64,000 bases of DNA, taken from NCBI GenBank assembly GCA_015680685.1, contig MNCI01022611.1, positions 1,684,268 to 1,748,267 of the forward strand, given 5' to 3'. The notes beneath the pieces were generated by a model. The model ran no database searches. It was not told where the DNA came from and saw only the letters and a program-made list of their open reading frames with translations. Numbering within the stretch: position 1 is the first letter of the stretch; the number at the start of each line of letters is the position of its first letter. The position numbers and the translations under genes were made by a program. Source of the stretch: Gnetum montanum (Eukaryota > Streptophyta > Gnetopsida > Gnetales > Gnetaceae). This document shows positions 11,404 through 23,560 of this stretch, piece after piece.

Positions 11404-13336
11404 CCTCGCTCATTATTTCAGATCTCTCCCTTCCAACTTAGTCATGGGGGAGATGGCCACCTATGCTAATTAATTGAGTCCCTCAGTTTCTTTTTAAGTT
11501 TTTGTTTTACACATTTTTGTTTTACAAATTTCTTTAACGTTTCTTTTTTTTTTTACAACATCACTTATACTTTTTCATTTCTTTTTGTCTTTGATTATTT
11601 TGTTTGATTCATCACCTAATAAGTGCTCCTGATGGTGGTATGAACTATATCCCATTGATTGCTTATGTTTTGTGTTTACCTTTAAGTTATAATGTTGATA
11701 CTAAGGTATGGTTCTTTTGATATAATAGGCAATGAGTCCACTTCATCCATGCATCTATAAATTTCTATGGTCTCTCTTGGCTTGGAACTGTACAGTCCCC
11801 TTTCTCAATAATAACAACTATCAATGAATTGGTGATTGGGTATTTCTCAAACTAAAGAAGGACTCCAGGATTGAAAGGGTGTGACTTCAAGGGGATTTAA
11901 TGCATTTGTGCTAGCCATTCTCTTGGGTGCTTGGATGTTTTCTTCTTGAGTCTCCCATATCATTCCGATGTTGTTCCATTATCAGGAAGCTGAGGTAATA
12001 AAAATAAGAAGTCTTTGCATGGTGTGATTCTCACACAAAAAATAAATAGTGAGAATTCAAAGCACACCCCTTAGATGGAATAATCATTTGGGCTACAAGC
12101 ACTAGTTATGGAACTAAATGAAAATATTTCCTTTAACTAAGGTCCTTCCTCGCTTCCTACCTTCTCCTTTGACGTTTCGTGGTCGTGACTCTTTGGTGGA
12201 GACATTCTTGTTACTTCAAGTGGATGGATTGGCTGAATGTATTAACACGAAGTCACTGGATGTGGTTTGTTTGAGGCCGGATTTGGAATGATATGTACTA
12301 ATTCACATTAACCAGTAACACACGAGGGGCTGTACACCACCTTGTTCTTGGGACTCCATTCCATTCTCTTCTTGCCATCCTTCTTTCTCCATTTTTCACC
12401 TCATTGTTGGTTCTATTAGTAGTCCATATTTTGGTTGATACATTGTTTTCTTTTTGGTAAACTCTTGTGGTTAAGACATTAACTCTTGTGTCCGAATGAC
12501 ATTCCTAGAGCCTATGGACTCTTTGAATGTAGGATTGTCAAGGCAATAACGGCATGAGCCTACTTTGGGGAGGACCCACTGGCATTCCTATTTGGTGCAC
12601 CTGTTAACTTCTTTCCCTTAAAAATTTCTACAATCACCATTTATTTTGTTCATCTCCATATTTGACATCCATTTTATCGACATTCCCATTGTTTCTTTTT
12701 CTCCACCTTTTCTATTCCTTATCTTTTTCCATTCTATCGCTACTGAAGGTTTGCTATCAGTCATGGGGGTCCTAGTCCAATTTTTTTGATTTTTTCTTAA
12801 CCCCTAGACCTCGAGTAGTCACCAGTATCATATCTTCGGATCCGCATTGGCCATATCACAAATTAGCCAAGGGACCTTACACTGAGGCAAGGTATTAACT
12901 ACATTGTGATTCATTTATCCTTGCTAATATCATATTGTGTTGTGTGTGCAGATGGCAATCATACAACAATAGATTGGATCTAGAGGAAACACTTGGAATG
13001 GACTGGCACTGAAGTAGTTATGCAACGAATAAGATCAGTGGCATGCTTACGAATAGACAATGAAAGGCGCAATCTTGGCATTGGTAGCAATAGACTTCTT
13101 CTTTTCTCTCTCTCTCTCTTCTCTCTTCTCTCTCAGCTACCAAATAAGGTTGGATGTCAAATGTGTATAGTGTTCACTCTTGTTGTCATGAACACTAAAT
13201 TTTGCCATGTTTTGTAATGATAATCCATTCACATGTCACCCCATTTACCATTAGTATCTATCAAGTCAATAATCCCATACCTTCCCAATATTTTGTAAGA
13301 AACTCGAGGACAAGTTTTCATTCAGTCATGGGGGTA
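11404..13336 (+). other. 3' non-coding internal region of Athila-like element 2
   Basis: About 1.9 kb between the end of coding and the 3' LTR. From 12007 it is homologous to 1-1405. The pre-LTR purine tract reads ATGGGGGTA at 13328-13336. No pol or env-like frame is preserved between the copies. Confidence 0.75.
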
Positions 13337-14139
13337 TCATGAGATGCGATATTGCATGGGCCATGATATCGCGTTGGCCCCTGCGATATCGCGTACGCGA
13401 TATCATAGCCCGTCGCCTTGTCTATAAATAAGAGGCAGCTTTCCCTTATTTCCTAATCTAGATCTAGACCCTTAGCTAAACTTTGGTAATTTTACCATTC
13501 CAGAGATAGAATAATTCCCATGTGCCCATAGTAGAAGTCTCAAAGTGAATGAATATTTATTTGAGCAATTTGTACCTAAGCATACAATTGTGTACGACAA
13601 TAAAGATGAACTTTCTGATAAACCTTGCAGCATGTGGACTAAGCTAAATAGGAATTAATTAATGTTAAATTCTTAATAGATTTCTTAGATAATTAATCTC
13701 TCTCAACCCTCAACTCTCCTAGTTAAGTGCATTCAGTACGACTGCTTCGAGCACGTGTGCTACGCTTGGTAACCCAGTAATGAATAGCGTTTGGTAATCC
13801 CAATAGCATTGCACTAGTTCATGGTGTGTACAGCAAGTGGGGATGGATACTGATGCTAGGACAATTAGAACTTATTTAATTAAAGTTAGTCATTTAGCCT
13901 CTTCATCCTTCATTTCTTAGCATAGGCGTTAAAAAGATAAAAGACATAAAAAGCATATACCTCAGACTTACTTCACCATACAACCTTGACAATACAAGTA
14001 AGTCTGGGAAGACAATGATTGATTAACCTTAAGTGTTCCATTAGGGCACATAAGCACTTAGTCCTTGGAGTTCGACCGGATCGCATGTGAGATGCTCATA
14101 TTTGTATGGTTGAGTGTAAGGGTACCTCGCCACTCATCA
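13337..14139 (+). repeat. 3' LTR of Athila-like element 2
   Basis: Starts TCATGAGATGC (TG changed to TC) and ends CACTCATCA, followed by the ATTAT duplication. It holds four GATATC/GATATT cores at 13345-13405 and CTATAAATAAGAGG at about 13422. Confidence 0.9.
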
Positions 14140-14144
14140 ATTAT

Positions 14145-15034
14145 GTACTTGAGTCATATTTAAGGCTTCATTATCTTTACTTTATTATTTATCTTGAGGC
14201 TCTTTCTTTAATTTTAGTGATTTAATTGAGTCTTATTGTGTGGCCTTTACATCTTTGGATTGATGTTCATCATTATAAGTTTGATTTTGTTTGTTTGAAA
14301 GAATTTTTGTAAGAAATATTATGTGAAATTGATGGCTATCTTTGAAGCACATGAAGCCTCTTGGCCCTCGACCATATTTTGGGCCACTCTATGCATTTTT
14401 TTGGGCTCACAACTCAGGATTCTATGAGCCATTACAACTTGTTATTTAGGTTTCAAAAATTAAGGACCACATAATATATAACTTGACAACCATTTTTAAA
14501 CATTGGCTTATGATTGATGGCTTCTTGGGTTATCAATTTTAACTTCTTCTTTTGTCTTTTGATTATATGCCTTTTTAGGAGATAATAGCCTCTTAGGGAT
14601 TTCAGCCTTGGATGTCATTTCTTTGGATTTAACTTGTTATTTGGATTGAAAATAATAATTCCACTTAGACTATAATCATTGTGAGAAAAATGTTGAGAGA
14701 AATTGTAAGAAGAATCCTCTTTGAGCATCTATAAAGGGCTTGACATAGGGTACTTACAACAATGAATCATAGCCAATGACTTTGGCCTTCATAAAAAAAA
14801 ATCACTTGAAAACATTAAGGATAATTAGAAAGATGGAAAACCCCTCATTCAAAGTACTATGACCAAAACATTTAATGACAATTACTCATAAAAATTTTCA
14901 TAAGAGATTGTATCATCAAACTTCATTTAAAAACTATGTATCATCATCAAATTTAATTTTTTCCATGAAAATAATAACATCTCATACTTTAAATTCATAA
15001 TGCCACCTCAAAAAAACATTTAAAAAAACATCAA
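14145..15034 (-). other. Internal region of element X, main part
   Basis: About 0.9 kb of AT-rich DNA between the Athila-like insertion and the primer site of X. I see no gag or pol motif on either strand. Confidence 0.5.
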
Positions 15035-15046
15035 GTGTTGATACTA
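15035..15046 (-). other. Primer binding site of element X (tRNA-Met type, degenerate)
   Basis: Read on the minus strand it is TAGTATCAACAC, 8 of 12 positions as in TGGTATCAGAGC, with the expected short gap to the LTR end at 15049. Confidence 0.55.
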
Positions 15047-15048
15047 CT

Positions 15049-16521
15049 TGTTATAATAGATGTAGTGGAAGGATTAGGTGCACATGATTGTAAGTGGTCT
15101 TAGATCAGAGAAAAAAATCTTTACAAATATTAAGTGTAGACCTATCATAGAACATCATTGGAAGCGATAGAAATTGATCTCTTCTTCATCAATGTTTATC
15201 ATGATATTGATATGGATTACTTGGCTACTTCCTAAAAATAACATATTGCACTACATTGATTGAATGAAAAGGTTTGATATTATGAGAATATGTCACTGGA
15301 ATTTGCTAGATCAATGGATCCAATCATAGCCTCTATTTTTTGATGTTGTAATAGCAAAGGCAATTTCCTAAGGTGATAAAAATTAATAAGCTAAACTTTC
15401 TATAAAAAATTCCTACATATAAACTCAATCCTTGATAAATTTGAATATATTTAGGCCCAACTAGATAAGGATGGCTCACATCTTCATCAAAGGCTAAATA
15501 ACATGGCCATGAAAGTTAGATTTAATAACTTCTATACAAAAATTGATTGTACTTGGCTTCATAAAAAATGGTTAGGTAACATGACATTGAGTTAGATATT
15601 TTATGGACATAGAAACATGAATAAAATGAGTAAATCTATATCACACCTTCTAAACAAATTAGAGTTTCTACATTCTTAAGGTTGAAGGTTAAATTAAACA
15701 TCAATACATTAACAACATAGGGCTTAAACATGAATTGGATGTCCTTTCAATTTAAGACATAAATTTTGAATACAGTTGTCTCATAAATACTATGACAAAC
15801 CTCCATAAATTCCTATCAATTTGGTAGAGGAAAAAGCCTAAAAAACACTCATGAATTAAGGGGCTTTCAAGCACACATGCATGTCATCAAACACTTTCAT
15901 AAAAATCATGCATGATAATAATTAAGACAAGAACATGAAACATAATAGCATGAAATAAAACTAAGTTTAATATCCTTTTAGATGCATGAGAGAGCCTCCC
16001 TCATCTTCAATATTTGTGAGAAAATTCATGAGAAATGGTTTATGAGAATGTAAGAAATTTGTAAGAAAAGCGTAAGAGATATTACAAGAATTAGGGGCTA
16101 GTAAAATTCATGATGGAAGAGTTTAATTGTAAGATAGTTGGCTATAAGAATGTGAGAAATTTGATACTTATACTAATAAATTGATAGCCACTAAAATGAA
16201 TAGAAGAAGAAGTAAGAAATAAGAAAGAAAGGCTTCACTTCATTCATCTAAAAATTTCATTTCTCCATTGTATATTTTAATGAATCTCATGCCCTTATTT
16301 ATAGCTTAAGGAGTGAAGAGATCTTGCAATTTCTATTCATGTGGGATGAACGCTTTTCCTTTTTCTTTTTTCTTCATCATAAACTAAGCTTTTCTAAGTT
16401 TTTCTACTTATTTTTATTAGTTTTTTAGAATTATTTAAATACATAAACTTATAACATCTAATTTACTTAACATAAAAAGAATGCAAAGAAAAACTTTGGG
16501 CATTATGCAAAATGATGATCA
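15049..16521 (-). repeat. 5' LTR of element X
   Basis: Homologous to 4442-6754 without its solo LTR. On the minus strand CTATAAATAAGGGCATG lies near 16305 and is the likely TATA box. At 15743-15747 it keeps the CCTTT site that is duplicated around Y1 in the other copy. Confidence 0.7.
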
Positions 16522-17461
16522 CCAAAACTTTAGAAGAAACTTTAAAGGCTAGTTTATAATGGTTTTATTGACACAAAAATAGAGTTTATGCAGTTTCAAT
16601 TCTTAATAAGGTTTTGGGTTTAAATCTCAATAAGAGATAAAGATGGTTTACAAGACATAAATAGTAGCCCATAACATTTCTGTTGTATAGGTTTGCTTGG
16701 AATATGTTAAATTTATTTGACCAATATATGTTGTCAAGTGATCTGTTCAATTTCAGCAAAGGTTTTTTTTATCAGAACTCTAAAGAGACAATTAGTTTAG
16801 GCCAAATAATCCTAGTTCGTGAACTGGAAGAAGACCTATGAGGCCAAGTTAACTAATGCATTGAATAGTCAATAAGCATATTGGTCAATGAAATATCAGA
16901 ATAGGAAAAAATATCATTTGTATTTTTTTGAAGTGAAGAAGATCAATTTTATCCCAATATGAAGCATCAAAACTAGTGGCTTCATCCTCTAAGTCAAAAG
17001 TTGGCTTAAGGAAATCCCAGGTTCAAACCCTAGTTGAAAAATAGAAACTTTTAGTTGGCCAATATATGAAATTAAGGTTTATTTTATTATTTGATGAAGA
17101 AAAACATAGGATTATATTAACACACCATGATGACATCATATGCCAAGGTTAGATTTTTCCAATTTATGAACTAGGGAAAAACACATTTGTGTAAGATGGA
17201 AATCAATTTTTCCAATTTATGAACTCGGTAATGGTCATAAGATACACAAAATATAAACATGGCTAATTTAGTATAAATGTAAATGTAGATGGAAATCAAT
17301 TTTTCCAATTCAAGCCATGGAGAAAAGACAAATTTGGCCAAAATGCATTTACCCTAGTTCACTATTTTGTCAAGGTGGACTTTCCTAGTTTGTGTAAGTA
17401 AAGATAAGTGAATTTTCTATTGTAGAGTTTGAGATGGATAAAATGATTGGCAAATGAAATG

Positions 17462-17772
17462 GAGAAAAACTCATTTGGTCCATTTCACGACTTGGCTAAA
17501 ACCTATTTTTCCCTTTTCAACCATCTATTACCCAAATTGGAGAAAAACATATTTGGCCCATTTCATTATTCAGACAAAACCTATTTTCTCCATTTCAACC
17601 ATTTGTTATTCAAACTAGAGAAAAACTCATTTGGTCCATTCACTATTTAGCCAAAATCCATTTTCTCCATTTCAACCATCTATTACCTGAACTAGAGAAA
17701 AATTCATTTGACTCATTTCACTATTTTACCAAATCCCATTTTCCTCATTTCAACTCTAGTTTAGACGCTAGG
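17462..17772 (+). repeat. 78-bp minisatellite, four units (5' LTR of B)
   Basis: The word GAGAAAAAC/T recurs at 17462, 17540, 17618 and 17695, each followed by TCATTTGG-like, CCATTTCA and AAACC sequence. The period is 78, 78 and 77. Confidence 0.85.
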
Positions 17773-18540
17773 TAGTTCACATTATAAAAACACATGACTT
17801 TATGGTCCAAAAATGGAAATGGGTAAAATAGCCATTTTTTCATCTTTCAAATGGACAAAACTACCTTTTCCCATTTCATACTTGATCAATGTACAATTTT
17901 AACATTTTTCAATGAAAATGGACACCTGAAGTTCGAAATGGAGAAAATGCCTAAGAAGCTACTATTTGAAATGGGATAAAATCCATTAAAGCCATTTTGA
18001 TAAATCTATTAGTTTTCTATTACTCATGGTGAGTTTTGGTGATCCCCAGAGTCCACAAAAAGATAGTTACAAATTGAAATGGATAAAAAGTAGTTTGTCC
18101 TAGTTCCTAAATGGGGTAAAATTGATTATCCTCATTTCATTAAAAGGCTTGAACTTGAGAAAATTCATCTTTCCCCATTTCATTAAATGACCAAAAATGG
18201 AGGAAACACATTCTACCCACATTACGTGAAATGGAGAAAATGTCATTTAGAGCTAATTTGGAAAAAAATTATCCTAATTTAATTTAGAACATAACTAAAA
18301 ATATGAATGGATATGAGAAGAGCAACCATTATCCTAGTTTCAGATGGAGCCAAACTAAATTTTTTCATTTCATCAAATAGTAAAGAAAAGGTCACTTGAC
18401 AAACATTTGTTAGATTTTTAAAATTAAATGACATGATCAAAGAAGTTGGGGGATTGAACTATATTGACAAAGGATTTAAACAACTAAATCTAAAGGTCAT
18501 TCAAAGGAGATTACATTTCAAATCCTTCTTAAATACATAT

Positions 18541-19637
18541 TGTTGACCTTTTGATATGTCAAAACCTTAAGAAATATGGAGAATGAGGATGCTTATGTGG
18601 CTGCTTTCTGTGTAGGAAAATAACTTGGATTAAAACAAATGGAGAGCTCAAAGAAAAAAGAAGACATCAAAGCTCAACTTTACTATTCAAGAGGAAGCTT
18701 TAGCATTAAAGAGCTTATTGCAAAGAAGATGTCTCCAAGAAATAGTAGACGTCTACTATCAAGAAAATATGTCTCCCTAATGATGAAGATGTCTTAGCCA
18801 AGTTAAAGATTGCTTAGAAGAAGATGTCTCTCAGCAACAGTAGATGTCTTCCTTGTGAACAAGACATCTTTTCAAAGACGTCTTCCTTGTGGAGAAGACA
18901 TCTCTTCCAAATCGAAGTCTCATGTAGAAAGACATCTTAATCTCAAAGAATACATTGTTAGTGATCGTTTGATAGCTATTGCATGAATTTTGAAGTGATT
19001 TTGGAAACATCTAGGCTATAAGTAGACTTCATTCTCTTGGAAAATGTGCAAGAATTGTGAACTATTAAGTGTGGGCATCAAGAAATCATTTATACATCAT
19101 TATATTGTTCTTGTACCTCATTTTACTATCTTTTTTATTATTGTAAGAGATATGTTGTGTTGCATTTCAAAGTGAAAGGACTAGAAAAATTAGTTACACT
19201 CTTTCCTTATAATTTGTGTTTCTCTTTTGTTGCCCTATGGGGTTGATGCACTCCTTGTGAGAAGGCATTATCCTTGAGCTTATCGAGATCCTACAAGATC
19301 AAGTGTTGGTGTAGCATCACAATACTCTAGGATGGATCTCAAGTTGTAAAGGTTGTGCGATCTTAGAAACCACATTTTAAGCTTATTGGGACCTTGTAGG
19401 GTTGAGTGGATTTGTGGCATAAAATCACTCTGAAGAAAAGCTTAGAGCTGTATAGGATGTGATACCCCTCGAACCACAGTTTAAAATTAAGAAAGCCTAG
19501 AGGTGTGATAGCGAACTACCCTCTACGTGTGGACTAACCAAGTTGGGGAAACACATTAAATTTGGTGTGTGCTTTGGCTGGTTAATTTTTAATTTGGGGA
19601 ACTTATCCATCCCCCCTTCTACGTTCAATGATCATCA
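18541..19637 (+). repeat. Solo LTR S1
   Basis: It begins TGTTGACCTTTTGATATG and ends CAATGATCATCA, and is flanked by CATAT (18536-18540) and CATAC (19638-19642). It is missing from the other LTR of B near 32162, which shows the pre-insertion state. It matches S2 (32805-33955) in reverse orientation. It carries about nine AAGATGTCTT/AAGACATCTT words at 18660-18960, then a TATA-like GGCTATAAGTAG at about 19014. No internal retrotransposon sequence is present. Confidence 0.88.
18660..19024 (+). promoter_or_regulatory. AAGAYRTCTT palindrome array and TATA-like box in S1
   Basis: Words such as AAGATGTCTC, GTAGACGTCTAC, GAAGATGTCTTA, AAGACATCTTTT and AAAGACGTCTTC recur over 300 bp. The intact palindrome AGACGTCT survives at least twice. 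CTATAAGTAG follows downstream. A repeated binding site next to the LTR promoter is the natural reading, but is inferred. Confidence 0.5.
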
Positions 19638-19788
19638 CATACAAGTTTTAGCATCAACTTCCATTACACATATTACTATAAGGACATCCTAGAAAATTTC
19701 ATAGGATTGGTGTCAAGAAACTAAAGAAGAGAGAGCTATCATGAAATTCTCATAATAATCTAAGAAATCAATAGGGAAAATATTCATC

Positions 19789-22602
19789 ATGCCAAAGAAA
19801 TACATCAAAACCAAGGAAGAGACCAATTTGCTATATCAAGATATGCCAGTTAAAGGACTAATTGAGTATCTATAGGGCTTCAATTTGTCTATTTTTAATT
19901 TGTGAAGATGAATAGTTTCGAATGAAGATCTTAAGCTTTAGGATCTAGAATAGGAAGACCCAGAGCCACTTTTCTTCAATGACATAGATCATGATTATTC
20001 TTGAAAATTTCATTTAGAGGTTTTCAATGAAGAGCAAGAATGGAGAATTTTTTATCAACATAATGGCTTGCACAAAATTGGCTTTAGATGCAAGGCCAAT
20101 TTAATTAGAGATGTTATCAATTGTATTTTTTTGAAATAGAATATAGTTGGAATTTTTTATAATTTAAGCAGAGGTTATATTAAAAAATTGATATCAATCC
20201 TAGAAGAAGATATGTATTATATGGTGTTCCTTTACCTAGCCTGTTTGAATAGGACATCCTCAATGAGAATGCTATAGCAATTGGAAGAAACATTATTTTG
20301 GTGAATGATCAAGAGTTACATCTAGTTGGATCAAATATCTCTACATTTTTCAACTATAAGAATAGTTTTTTCAACTTTAATAAACTCAATTTTCATCATT
20401 GTATTTTTATGACTACTTTGAATATTTTTTCAAGTTCTATATTTACCTCTATTACAACCTAGCATTTAAATGATTTAGCCATTGTTGAAAGTAACAAGCC
20501 TTTCCATCTAGTCTATTTTATGACTACCCAATTATAGAATATTATAGTATTTATCATGACCAATAACACCCAATTTAATATGATTTCATTCCTGTTAGGA
20601 CATGTTTTTAACTATAGTTCCAAGTCTTGAGAGATTTAGGCCTATTTTCCCCCAATATACTAAAGAAAGATAGAAAAAAAAGGAGATGGTCCTACTATGA
20701 CTTTTATTCTATTATATATCATAAAGATTATTTTGATGTCTAGATCCTAGAATTTTTCATGAATATTTTCTATCCACTCCTGTACCAATTTCTTACTAAC
20801 AAAGTTGTGCCAAGGGTGGAACAATTCATCATAGATGAAATTAGGGCTCAATGTATGGAGGAGTATTCCTTCATACCCATTATATAGAAATTATTATTAA
20901 TGGATTTGAAGGAAGGCCAAGGAAGCTTCCATGATTTGTGGCTTTTTATTTGGCAACTTTGGAAGTAGGAAGATAACTGCAAAATAGCTCATTGTAGAAT
21001 GATTATATGGTAGATCAGGTCTTTGCTCTACAAATTGGTTTTTGCTATCTTTAGAATGCCCCTTATATAATGAATATAGGGGATAAATTTGAGAATGCAG
21101 TACTTTGAAAAGCAAAACATGGGCTCTATAATTCTAACAAGGATTTTAGAAAGGTCCATGATCACCAAGAATGATGTCTTATATTCTTTAATGAATGATG
21201 AACTAGTGCATATGACCAAACAGTAAGTGGAGGGCAAGCTTTGAAGAATCCTCTTCATAATTCTAGTAGAAGCATAATGTAAAGGATAGGAATTTTTGGT
21301 CAATAGATGGTTTGGAGAGGACAATAATATATTATCCAAATGGTTTAATCAAGATCAATTGAAAAATCAAAGAAAAACTTCTTTTCATGGCAAATTGACA
21401 AACTAGATGAAGCCTTAGATTCATATGCCTTTACCTAGTATATATAAGTTAAAGAGTAAAGAAAGAGGTAGCTAGAAATTTGTTCTAGTAAAAATACATT
21501 GTAGATAGAAAAAAGATTAGCCACCTTTAGAAATCATGACTACCGGTACTAGCTCTTCATCATCAAAGGCATTAAATATTTAAGAATTTTTTTTAGGATA
21601 TATCATAAGAGGACCAAAATCTATGAAAAACTACTGAAGGAAGATTAATTTTTTAGCATCAACATCCAAAGAGTTCAAATGTTGAAGAATCAATTATTTT
21701 TTACTTAAAAAATAAAGATTTGAAAATAAGAAAAAAAAAATGACCATGTCACATCATGAATTGGTAGAAAATTTATCAATAGTCATTGTTCATTACTCAA
21801 AAACTATTGACAAGACTATTAAAGACTAGGAACAAGAGATTAAAAGGTGGAAGAGTTTGCATGATTCTATTAAGTTATATTTTGAAGTATTAACGAATAA
21901 GTACAAATATCAAATAAAGATAGCTCAAATCCAAGAGGCAAATGTAGAAACTCTAAAGATAAAAAATGTATAATTACGTAGATAATTGGCCAAAAAAGAT
22001 CAAAAAATTTCAGCAAAAGTTTGAGACAAGAGGCCAGCTTCAAATTTTTTGTAAATGAATTAATGATGATGAAATAGCAAGTAGTGGTAGTCTTGGTTGG
22101 TATTAGTGACTTGAAAGAAGGAAAAGAAGCTTTTGAACAAGATTTTGCAAATATCATTGACTTTGTAGATGAGGCTAATGCAAAAAGAGAGCAACTATTT
22201 GAATTGGTGACTAAATTTTTAGATGATGTAATGAATGATAGTATGCATCAAGTTGAATGAACTTGAAAGGCAAGAGTAGATCTTATTGTTACCTTATAAA
22301 ATATGTAGGATTGTGAGAAGAATATAACTAAATCCATCAATACCACAACATTAAATAGTGGCAAGTAGTTAGAAGAAACATTAGCATAGTCTTTATTTAC
22401 CACTGAAATGAAAGAAGTGGCCAAGGCATTATCACTAGTATACAAGACAAGTTACTTCAAAAGCTTGGTCCAATGAGAAGATGAGCATGTCAAGGAATTT
22501 ATGATAGAAACTCCAATCATCGAAGAGATTTAGAAACTGTTGGCACATTTAAATTTCATTGAAGATGTTCTTAAGAAGGGAGCTAGAGCAAGTTCATCAT
22601 AA
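19789..22602 (+). pseudogene. Coding-like frame inside the 5' LTR of B, copy 1 (unknown protein)
   Basis: The likely start is the ATG at 19789, opening MPKKYIKTKEE, and the stop TAA is at 22600-22602, giving about 940 codons in the ancestor. The second copy at 32314-36225 has the same start context (MPKEYIKTKEE) and keeps the same frame over long parts, for instance ELHLVGSNISTFF in both copies, which argues for a real former gene. The N-terminal two thirds look globular with many aromatic residues. The last third, from about 21820, is rich in K, E and Q and probably forms coiled coils. Several stops and shifts break it. I recognise no domain; extra ORFs are known in Ogre and other Tat elements, but not normally inside the LTR. 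Confidence 0.55.
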
Positions 22603-22672
22603 TAACTATTTTGTAAACTCTTTACATTTATAACTGATTCTTTTTGTTATAACTAATTCTTTCATGTTTTGG

Positions 22673-22682
22673 ATATATAAAG
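22673..22682 (+). promoter_or_regulatory. TATA box of the 5' LTR of B
   Basis: ATATATAAAG stands about 70 bp after the end of the LTR frame; the other LTR has GCTATATAAAGG at 36295-36306. A transcript from here would start in the last 0.8 kb of the LTR. Confidence 0.6.
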
Positions 22683-23541
22683 ACATGGCATTTTCTGTAA
22701 AAGAGAGTGTGAGGATCATCTTGAAGATACTAACAAAGAATTTTGTACAATAGCATTTTGAAGTAAGATTTGATTTAGTTTTTGGTCTCTAATATAAAAG
22801 TTATTTTTGTTTTCCTTTTATCTTTGTGGCTTAGATATTAGTAAACAATCATAGTGTATCTTACATTCATTTCTTGGAATTTTTTTAATTGCTTATCATA
22901 ACTGATTGTTCAAAAAATTTTGTCATCATTGATTGACTAGAATGGATTCATTTTTTAGAGTGTTTTCTCATATTGGTAATGGTTCATTTTAATGTTTAAT
23001 ATTTTATGAAATTATACTTTCTTATGTCACAAATCCATTGAATCTAGCTCTATTTCTAGTTTTCTTATGAAATTATCTCTAGGAAAGATTGGTAGTAGAT
23101 TTGTAGGATTTTTTGTCCACATTGGATAAAAAAAATGATTGTTATGGGTAGCTTCTAATCCATATTGTATATGCTATTTTGTTTTGATAAAATTGAGAAA
23201 TATTTTTTCTTAAAGAATAGAGATTCTATAAATTTGAATCTTTTTTAAAAAATATGATTAAATATAATTTTTAAAAATCTGAATCTTTGTTTAAAACTAT
23301 GGTTTTTTGTTAAAACTTTCAGATAGTACATGACCTGTAGTAAGTATAGATTTGAAACCAAACTTTCATACAATCAATGAGTTTTATTTGAAGGTATCCA
23401 AGCCTTAGTGTTCCCAAATACCAACAAACACTAAATTTCAGGTTTGAAAGAACCCCCTACCTAAGTAAATTTGGTTGCCTAACCAGGGACCATGGCCTTG
23501 GTGATTGGAAGGAAGTCCAAAGTGTTTGAAAATGGTTCTTT

Positions 23542-23560
23542 TTGGTGCTAGAATGAGGGA
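23542..23560 (+). other. Candidate primer binding site of B
   Basis: TTGGTGCTAGAATGAGGGA begins 22 bases after the point where LTR homology ends. It has the TTGGYG opening usual for plant gypsy primer sites; I could not assign the tRNA. If correct, the LTR may extend a little past 23519. Confidence 0.35.

Larger units (their letters stand above)
7041..14139 (+). mobile_element. Athila-like element 2: complete LTR element with gag and protease only (TR-GAG-like)
   Basis: Both LTRs (7041-7858 and 13337-14139) are present. The element is flanked by a perfect 5-bp duplication, ATTAT, at 7036-7040 and 14140-14144. A primer binding site follows the 5' LTR and a purine tract precedes the 3' LTR. 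The interior codes for decayed gag and an Athila/Tat-type aspartic protease, but I find no reverse transcriptase, RNase H or integrase in the remaining 1.9 kb. The two LTRs differ at very roughly one base in ten in the stretches I compared, mainly by transitions, so the insertion is old. It would have moved only with enzymes supplied by a full-length relative. Confidence 0.88.
4442..16521 (-). mobile_element. Element X: minus-strand LTR element with no visible coding (LARD-like), carrying nested insertions
   Basis: Two homologous segments, 4442-6754 and 15049-16521, are about 1.46 kb each once the solo LTR in the first is removed. They flank about 1.2 kb of internal DNA, not counting the nested Athila-like element. 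Next to the second copy, on the minus strand, the word TAGTATCAACAC stands two bases from the LTR end; it resembles the initiator-tRNA-Met site TGGTATCAGAGC. Ends pair as TG to CA. Flanks ACTAA (4437-4441) and ACCAA (16521-16525) may be an imperfect target duplication, but the second overlaps the LTR end by a base. I see no gag or pol, so this is a non-autonomous element of the LARD kind. Confidence 0.65.
16522..23519 (+). repeat. 5' long terminal repeat of element B
   Basis: It aligns with 30231-37096. In order it holds a degenerate CCATTTCA/GGAGAAAA-rich zone with a 78-bp minisatellite, the solo LTR S1, a long coding-like frame (19789-22602), a TATA box (ATATATAAAG at 22673) and about 0.85 kb that would be R and U5. 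The right limit, GGAAGTCCA, is where homology with the second copy ends. The exact left limit is uncertain by some 20 bp. Confidence 0.65.

Noticed and set aside
23472-23490. TTGGTTGCCTAACCAGGGAC as primer binding site of B
   Set aside because: It resembles a gypsy primer site, but the same sequence is present in the second LTR copy (about 37041-37065), so it lies inside the repeat.
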